NCBI GenBank assembly: GCA_018882795.1
Contig: VERJ01000008.1
Span: 1-51,013, forward strand
DNA length: 51,013 bases
Source: Burkholderiaceae bacterium
GTDB lineage: Bacteria; Pseudomonadota; Gammaproteobacteria; Burkholderiales; Burkholderiaceae_A
Direction of reading: 5' to 3'
Shown: in pieces, positions 46,365 through 51,013 of the stretch
How the letters are laid out: each line of letters starts with the position of its first letter
How positions within the stretch are numbered: the first letter of the stretch is position 1
Program-made: the position numbers and the translations under genes
Notes under the pieces: model-generated
Seen by the model: the letters and a program-made list of their open reading frames with translations, nothing else
Database searches by the model: none
What the model was told of the DNA's origin: nothing

Positions 46365-47195
46365 TTAGGAAGCAGGCTTCTCGGCTGCAGGAGCCGGAGC
46401 CTTGCGGACGCGTTTAACGGGGGGCTTTTTAACCTCAGCGGCAGGCGCCTCGCCAGAAGGCTGAGCATCTGTTGCCTCTTTGGTTTTCTTTGCCGGTGCA
46501 CGACGGGGACGACGCTCCTCGCGCTGTTCTTTGACTTCGGGCTCGGCCACAACCGGCGCATCGCCTCGGCCGAGGGTATCGCCCTTGTAGACCCAGACCT
46601 TGATGCCGATCACACCGTAGGTGGTCTTGGCTTCTGATGTGGCGTAATCAATATCAGCGCGCAGCGTGTGGAGGGGAACACGGCCCTCGCGGTACCACTC
46701 GGTTCGCGCGATCTCGATACCGTTGAGTCGGCCAGAGCTCATGATCTTGATGCCCTGCGCACCCAGACGCATGGCGTTTTGCATGGCGCGTTTCATGGCG
46801 CGGCGAAACATGATCCGCTTTTCCAGCTGCTGAGCGATGCCATCGGCGATGAGCTGGGCATCAATCTCGGGCTTGCGAATCTCTTCAATGTTGACGTGTA
46901 CGGGCACGCCCATCATGCCGGCCAGCTGGGACTTCAGATTCTCGATGTCCTCGCCTTTCTTGCCAATCACCACGCCAGGGCGTGCGCTGTAAATAGTGAT
47001 GCGGGCGTTCTTGGCGGGACGCTCAATCAGCACACGTCCAACGGCTGCGGACTTCAAGCGGCCGCGCAGAAATTCGCGGACCTTGATGTCTTCATTGAGC
47101 ATGCGACCAAAGTCGCGATGGTTGGCAAACCAGCGGGAGGCCCAGTTACGGGAGACCGCGAGTCGAAAGCCGGTGGGATGTATTTTCTGACCCAT
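46365..47195 (-). CDS. rpsC: 30S ribosomal protein S3 with long C-terminal tail
   Basis: A 276-residue protein of the mRNA entry site with helicase role. [20 protein letters not shown] is the family start; an upstream reading adds 30 residues from the intergenic region and is rejected. The KH domain has [40 protein letters not shown] ends the conserved part near residue 211. Then about 65 residues of Lys/Ala/Pro/Glu-rich tail follow, longer than the 233-residue E. coli protein; such tails are common in betaproteobacteria. Confidence 0.97.
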   Translation of the reverse strand: MGQKIHPTGFRLAVSRNWASRWFANHRDFGRMLNEDIKVREFLRGRLKSAAVGRVLIERPAKNARITIYSARPGVVIGKKGEDIENLKSQLAGMMGVPVHVNIEEIRKPEIDAQLIADGIAQQLEKRIMFRRAMKRAMQNAMRLGAQGIKIMSSGRLNGIEIARTEWYREGRVPLHTLRADIDYATSEAKTTYGVIGIKVWVYKGDTLGRGDAPVVAEPEVKEQREERRPRRAPAKKTKEATDAQPSGEAPAAEVKKPPVKRVRKAPAPAAEKPAS

Positions 47196-47229
47196 AGTGT
47201 TCCTTGTTTTCTCTTTCGCGCGATCGGCC

Positions 47230-47565
47230 TTAGTTACCCACAACGATCGAAATGTGGCAGCTCGGTTTTTCGATCCGAACGCCACGGCCCTTGGCGCGCG
47301 CGTCGAAACGACGCAGCTTGGTGCCCTGCTCTACGGTGATGGTTTTTACCTTCAGCTCATCAATATCGGCACCATCGTTGTGCTCTGCGTTGGCAATCGC
47401 CGACTCCAACACTTTCTTCACAATCGTGGCAGCCTTCTTGGGCGTGAAGGTCAGGGTGTTCAATGCCTGCTCGACCGACTTTCCGCGAATCATGTCCGCC
47501 ACAAGGCGGCCCTTCTGGGCGGAGAGGCGAACGCCTCGCAGGACTGCACGTGTTTCAGTAGCCAT
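47230..47565 (-). CDS. rplV: 50S ribosomal protein L22
   Basis: A 111-residue tunnel protein (its loop lines the macrolide region). [60 protein letters not shown] and [20 protein letters not shown] match the family. Between rpsS and rpsC. Confidence 0.98.
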   Translation of the reverse strand: MATETRAVLRGVRLSAQKGRLVADMIRGKSVEQALNTLTFTPKKAATIVKKVLESAIANAEHNDGADIDELKVKTITVEQGTKLRRFDARAKGRGVRIEKPSCHISIVVGN

Positions 47566-47577
47566 TTCGTTTGTCCT

Positions 47578-47856
47578 TTACTTCTTCACGGCCTTCTTGT
47601 CGGCTGCGTGACCCTTGAAGGTACGGGTCAGCGCAAACTCGCCAAGCTTGTGGCCCACCATGTTGTCGGTGACATAGACCGGCACATGCTGCTTGCCGTT
47701 GTGAACCGCGATTGTCAGACCCACGAACTCAGGGAGAATCGTGGAACGACGAGACCAGGTTTTGATGGGGCGCTTATCGTTGGTCGATGACGACTTCTCC
47801 ACCTTTTTCAGGAGGTGGTCATCAACAAACGGGCCTTTTTTCGTTGAACGTGACAT
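47578..47856 (-). CDS. rpsS: 30S ribosomal protein S19
   Basis: A 92-residue head protein that contacts S13. [40 protein letters not shown] and [20 protein letters not shown] are typical. 23 bp after rplB. Confidence 0.98.
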   Translation of the reverse strand: MSRSTKKGPFVDDHLLKKVEKSSSTNDKRPIKTWSRRSTILPEFVGLTIAVHNGKQHVPVYVTDNMVGHKLGEFALTRTFKGHAADKKAVKK

Positions 47857-47879
47857 AACAGTTAACCTTTATCTACCGC

Positions 47880-48710
47880 TTATTTGCGCTTGTGACGGCT
47901 GGTCACGATCATGGAAGTCGTGCGCTTGTTGCGTCGTGTTTTGTAGCCCTTGGTCGGGGTGCCCCAGGGGCTGACCGGCACGCGGGCCTCGCCAGTGCGG
48001 CCCTCGCCACCACCGTGCGGGTGATCAATCGGATTCATCGCCACACCGCGAACGGTGGGACGAATACCACGCCAACGGATGGCACCGGCTTTGCCGAACT
48101 GACGCAGGTTGTGCTCTTCGTTGCCCACTTCACCGATGGTTGCACGGCACTCGATGTGCACACGACGGATCTCGCCGGATCGGAGGCGGACCTGCGCGTA
48201 GGTGCCTTCGCGCGCAAGGAGCTGCGCGGAACCACCAGCGGAACGGGCAAGCTGCGCACCCTTGCCGGGGAGCATCTCAATGCAGTGAATGGTGGAGCCG
48301 ACCGGGATATTGCGCAGGGGCAGGGTGTTGCCGGGACGGATCGGTGCTTCCGCTCCGCTCATCAGGCTTTGGCCAACAGCGATGCCCTTGGGCGCGATGA
48401 TGTAGCGACGCTCACCATCGGCATAGCATAGCAATGCAATATGGGCACTGCGATTGGGGTCGTACTCAATGCGCTCGACCTTCGCAACAATGCCATCCTT
48501 GTTGCGACGGAAATCAATGAGGCGATAGTGCTGCTTATGGCCACCACCACGATGACGATTAGTGATGTGGCCATTGTTGTTGCGGCCAGCGGTCTTGCTC
48601 TGGGACTCGACCAGGGCCTGGTGCGGACGGCCCTTGTACAGATTAGGGCTGACCACACGGACCACGGCGCGACGGCCGGGAGAGGTTGGTTTCAGTTTAA
48701 CGACGGGCAT
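47880..48710 (-). CDS. rplB: 50S ribosomal protein L2
   Basis: A 276-residue primary 23S rRNA-binding protein needed for peptidyl transfer. [40 protein letters not shown], and the signature region [20 protein letters not shown] near residue 220 are present. It starts 2 bp after the rplW stop codon. Confidence 0.99.
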   Translation of the reverse strand: MPVVKLKPTSPGRRAVVRVVSPNLYKGRPHQALVESQSKTAGRNNNGHITNRHRGGGHKQHYRLIDFRRNKDGIVAKVERIEYDPNRSAHIALLCYADGERRYIIAPKGIAVGQSLMSGAEAPIRPGNTLPLRNIPVGSTIHCIEMLPGKGAQLARSAGGSAQLLAREGTYAQVRLRSGEIRRVHIECRATIGEVGNEEHNLRQFGKAGAIRWRGIRPTVRGVAMNPIDHPHGGGEGRTGEARVPVSPWGTPTKGYKTRRNKRTTSMIVTSRHKRK

Positions 48711-48712
48711 GA

Positions 48713-49012
48713 TCAGGCAGCCTCCCCACCGAAGTTGATTTCCTGGCCGGGTGCGAGCGACACATAGGCCTTGCGCACATTGCGGCGACGGCCCTCAGTG
48801 CGGCCAAAGCGCTTGGCCTTGCCTTTTGCATTAAGCACAGCAACAGACTTGACCTGCACCTTGAACATGAGTTCAACGGCTGCTTTGATCTCCGGCTTGG
48901 TTGCATCCTGCACAACACGGAAAGCGATCTGGTTGTTCTTTTCGCCAATCGAGGTGCTCTTCTCAGAAATGATCGGTGCAAGCAGCACCTTCATGAGACG
49001 CTCTTGGTTCAT
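48713..49012 (-). CDS. rplW: 50S ribosomal protein L23
   Basis: A 99-residue tunnel-exit protein that docks trigger factor and [43 protein letters not shown] and [20 protein letters not shown] match the family. Overlaps rplD by 4 bp (ATGA). Confidence 0.98.
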   Translation of the reverse strand: MNQERLMKVLLAPIISEKSTSIGEKNNQIAFRVVQDATKPEIKAAVELMFKVQVKSVAVLNAKGKAKRFGRTEGRRRNVRKAYVSLAPGQEINFGGEAA

Positions 49013-49629
49013 GACAGCATCTCCTCTACTTTGGCCAGTGCGGCACGGGTGATCAGTACGCGGTCGAAATAGACCAACGACACAGGATCGGTGTACTCGG
49101 GCTCCACAATGGCAATGCTTTGCAGGTTTCGCGTAGCGAGGTGCAGCTTTTCATCGAAAGAATCTGTGATCAGCAGCACTGACTCCAGGCCCATCTGCTT
49201 GAGTTTGGAAGCCACCAGTTTGGTCTTGGGGGCATCGACTTCGAATTTCTCCACTACAGCGAGACGGCCTTCTCGGGCCAGCTGGGAGAGAATCGAGCGG
49301 ACACCCGCGCGATACATCTTCTTGTTGACCTTGTGCGAGAAGTTTTCGTCGGGCGAATTGGGGAAGATCTTGCCACCACCACGCCACAGCGGACTAGAAG
49401 CGCGGCCAGCACGTGCGCGGCCCGTGCCTTTTTGACGCCACGGCTTCTTGGTGGATTTATTGATCTCGGAACGGTCTTTTTGCTTGCGGTTGGCACTGCG
49501 TGCATTGGCCTGATAAGCAACGACCACCTGATGTATCAGGGGTTCATTGAAGTCACGATTAAAGATCGTGTCATTGGCCTGAACGCTGCCCGAAGCCTGA
49601 CCTGCGTCGTTTAAGAGTTTGAGTTCCAT
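49009..49629 (-). CDS. rplD: 50S ribosomal protein L4
   Basis: A 206-residue tunnel protein; in E. coli it represses the S10 operon by attenuating its leader. [60 protein letters not shown] and [20 protein letters not shown] are present. No E. coli-like S10 leader hairpin was recognised. Confidence 0.98.
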   Translation of the reverse strand: MELKLLNDAGQASGSVQANDTIFNRDFNEPLIHQVVVAYQANARSANRKQKDRSEINKSTKKPWRQKGTGRARAGRASSPLWRGGGKIFPNSPDENFSHKVNKKMYRAGVRSILSQLAREGRLAVVEKFEVDAPKTKLVASKLKQMGLESVLLITDSFDEKLHLATRNLQSIAIVEPEYTDPVSLVYFDRVLITRAALAKVEEMLS

Positions 49630-49641
49630 GGAATCGCCCCC

Positions 49642-50301
49642 TTACGCTTTCTTGGCTTTAGCGGGCTCGCGCACCGTGGGATGAATCACCACGTTGCCAC
49701 CCTTGGAGCCAGGCACCGCGCCCCTGACGAGCAACAGCGAACGCTCAGCATCGACACGCGCGATCTCGAGGTTTTGCACCGTGCGCTTGAGCACACCATC
49801 GTGACCCGACATGCGCTTACCCGGAAACACGCGGCCCGGATCCTGCGCCATACCGATGGAGCCCGGCACGTTGTGCGAGCGGGAGTTACCGTGGGAAGCG
49901 CGGCCAGAATTGAAGTTATGGCGCTTGATCGTGCCGGTGAAACCCTTACCCTGGGTCACGCCGGTCACATCGACCTTCTGACCAGCTGCAAAAATGCCAG
50001 CGTTGATCACTTCACCGGGCTTGAGTGCGGCGAGCTGATCCTGGGTGACATTAAATTCTTTCAACACCGAGGCACCCTGGGCACCCGCTTTGGCCAGATG
50101 GCCCGCAATGGGTTTTGTCACGCGGTTGGCGCGCTTGCTGCCGAAGGCCACCTGAACGGCCGTATAGCCGTCAGTCTCGGCGGATTTGATTTGGGCCACG
50201 CGGTTGTTAGACACGTCGATTACGGTCACGGGCACTGTTTCGCCCTCTTCCGTAAAAATACGGGTCATGCCAACCTTGCGACCGAGCAGTCCAAGGCTCA
50301 T
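49642..50301 (-). CDS. rplC: 50S ribosomal protein L3
   Basis: A 219-residue protein reaching the peptidyl-transferase centre. [60 protein letters not shown] (methylated Gln region) and [15 protein letters not shown] are typical. Preceded by a 162-nt gap with its own promoter candidate and a 5'-end hairpin. Confidence 0.98.
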   Translation of the reverse strand: MSLGLLGRKVGMTRIFTEEGETVPVTVIDVSNNRVAQIKSAETDGYTAVQVAFGSKRANRVTKPIAGHLAKAGAQGASVLKEFNVTQDQLAALKPGEVINAGIFAAGQKVDVTGVTQGKGFTGTIKRHNFNSGRASHGNSRSHNVPGSIGMAQDPGRVFPGKRMSGHDGVLKRTVQNLEIARVDAERSLLLVRGAVPGSKGGNVVIHPTVREPAKAKKA

Positions 50302-50350
50302 GTTTTCTCCGTTCCCGACTTCGATTGGCCGGGGCTAAAAATTCAACTGG

Positions 50351-50406
50351 TTTCCCGAAATCCGGGAAAGCCTTCGATTCTAACGACTTTTACTCTTTTC
50401 CTGCAA
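50351..50406 (-). promoter_or_regulatory. Candidate promoter before rplC with 5'-end hairpin
   Basis: On the minus strand, TTGCAG (50401-50406, weak), an 18-base spacer and TAGAAT (50377-50382) are followed by TTTCCCG-GATTT-CGGGAAA (50351-50369), a perfect 7-bp hairpin at the expected RNA 5' end. The -10 and following bases resemble the spc promoter. The rest of the 162-nt gap also has CCTTCC/GGAAGG just after rpsJ, without a T-run. Confidence 0.5.
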
Positions 50407-50463
50407 ATTCACTGACTGCAGGGCCCTTCCAGACAGCGGATCCGGAAGGTTTACATAATTCTT

Positions 50464-50772
50464 TTACTGCAGCTTGATCTCGACATCCACACCCGCGGGC
50501 AGATCCAACTTCATCAGCGCATCGACGGTCTTGTCGGTTGGATCCACGATGTCCATCAGGCGCTGATGGGTCCGCAATTCCAACTGATCCCGTGAAGTCT
50601 TGTTCACGTGGGGGCTGCGCAGAATATCGAAGCGGCGGATATTGGTGGGCAGGGGCACGGGGCCACGAACCACGGCGCCGGTGCGCTTGGCGGTATCCAC
50701 AATTTCAAGGGCCGACTGATCGATCAGTTTGTAATCAAAGGCCTTGAGACGGATGCGAATCTTTTGCTGCAT
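50464..50772 (-). CDS. rpsJ: 30S ribosomal protein S10 (NusE)
   Basis: A 102-residue head protein that also acts in antitermination with Nus[41 protein letters not shown] and [20 protein letters not shown] match the family. First gene after tuf. The 162-nt gap to rplC is longer than usual in this operon. Confidence 0.98.
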   Translation of the reverse strand: MQQKIRIRLKAFDYKLIDQSALEIVDTAKRTGAVVRGPVPLPTNIRRFDILRSPHVNKTSRDQLELRTHQRLMDIVDPTDKTVDALMKLDLPAGVDVEIKLQ

Positions 50773-50830
50773 TTTTGATACTCCAAAGAACGATTAAAGA
50801 ACGAGTGGGTTACTTCGGGACCTGAGGCCC

Positions 50831-50858
50831 CTTGCAATGACACGGTCGTCATTGCAAG
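50831..50858. repeat. REP-like palindrome, copy 2, between tuf and rpsJ
   Basis: CTTGCAATGAC-(6-nt loop)-GTCATTGCAAG, a perfect 11-bp stem. It shares the GCAATGAC core with the element at 9336-9365. No T-run follows on the transcript strand, so termination is unlikely; it may stabilise or process the tuf 3' end. The remainder of the 114-nt gap shows nothing further. Confidence 0.6.
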
Positions 50859-50886
50859 AGCCGCCAGGCCCGAGGCAATCTCGGTG

Positions 50887-51013
50887 TTACTCAATAATTT
50901 TTGCCACGACGCCGGCGCCGACGGTGCGGCCACCCTCGCGGATAGCAAACCGCAGGCCCTGCTCCATCGCAATCGGTGCAATCAAGGCCACCTTGATCTT
51001 CACGTTATCGCCA
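50887..51013 (-). CDS. tuf: Elongation factor Tu, C-terminal end only (rest outside window)
   Basis: The last 41 residues of EF-Tu, read from the minus strand: [20 protein letters not shown], then AGVVAKIIE and TAA. This is the end of domain 3. The gene continues beyond the right edge. It is upstream of rpsJ, as in the str-S10 order; a second tuf copy elsewhere is common in this group. Confidence 0.96.
   Translation of the reverse strand, partial: GDNVKIKVALIAPIAMEQGLRFAIREGGRTVGAGVVAKIIE

Noticed and set aside
47196..47285. Longer N-terminus for S3
   Set aside because: It would extend into the rplV-rpsC gap and overlap rpl[10 protein letters not shown] is the universal S3 start.
46668..47339. 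223-codon plus-strand frame over rpsC
   Set aside because: Antisense to the certain S3 gene, no family resemblance.

Overview
The window reads as a chromosomal segment of a betaproteobacterium, most likely order Burkholderiales, with moderately high GC. Supporting points are the protein sequences (Mg-type HemB, ResB/CcsB system II cytochrome c maturation, MsrPQ, two-domain cytochrome c4) and the synteny of gltDB, aroBK, a divergent mrcA, cyaY, lptM, lysA, then the contiguous tuf-S10-spc-alpha ribosomal block. Almost all of it is vertical core genome. I see no prophage, integron, CRISPR array or tRNA gene.

Positions 1-9300 are a mixed housekeeping and repair region. They hold the 3' part of uvrA, a secreted histidine phosphatase, a Tat-exported metallo-beta-lactamase-fold hydrolase, a KTSC-domain protein, a DnaQ-exonuclease/GIY-YIG fusion nuclease, a methionine-type aminotransferase, a glutathione peroxidase and an unusual photolyase/cryptochrome. 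Positions 9300-18120 (all on the minus strand) carry aroK-aroB, a degenerate HUH (IS200-like/RAYT) protein gene, and gltB-gltD for ammonia assimilation. Small palindromic repeats lie around this block and inside the fusion nuclease gene.

Positions 18118-22170 run on the plus strand with mrcA (PBP1a) and lptM-lysA, interrupted by cyaY on the minus strand. Positions 22154-27860 are a tightly overlapping minus-strand cluster, cyt c4 - resB - ccsB - msrP - msrQ, which links cytochrome c maturation to periplasmic methionine-sulfoxide repair. engB and hemB follow on the plus strand. The gap between them, together with the end of engB, encodes on the opposite strand what looks like a small structured RNA with an anti-Shine-Dalgarno loop and a strong intrinsic terminator. 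This is the most interesting signal in the window.

Positions 29784-36310 are a complete RND multidrug efflux operon (TetR regulator - adaptor - pump - outer-membrane factor), with a palindromic operator sitting on a recognisable promoter. Positions 36331-51013 (minus strand) run from the end of tuf through rpsJ-rplCDWB-rpsS-rplV-rpsC-rplP-rpmC-rpsQ (S10 operon), then rplN-rplXE-rpsNH-rplFR-rpsE-rpmD-rplO-secY-infA-rpmJ (spc), then rpsM-rpsKD-rpoA-rplQ (alpha). They end at an 18-bp perfect terminator hairpin. Internal promoters are visible before rplN and before rplC. The two share a -10 and initial-transcribed-region sequence, and each is followed by a hairpin at the predicted 5' end of the RNA. 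No stretch longer than 300 bases is without a gene; the longest is the 229-nt rpsQ-rplN gap, annotated below.
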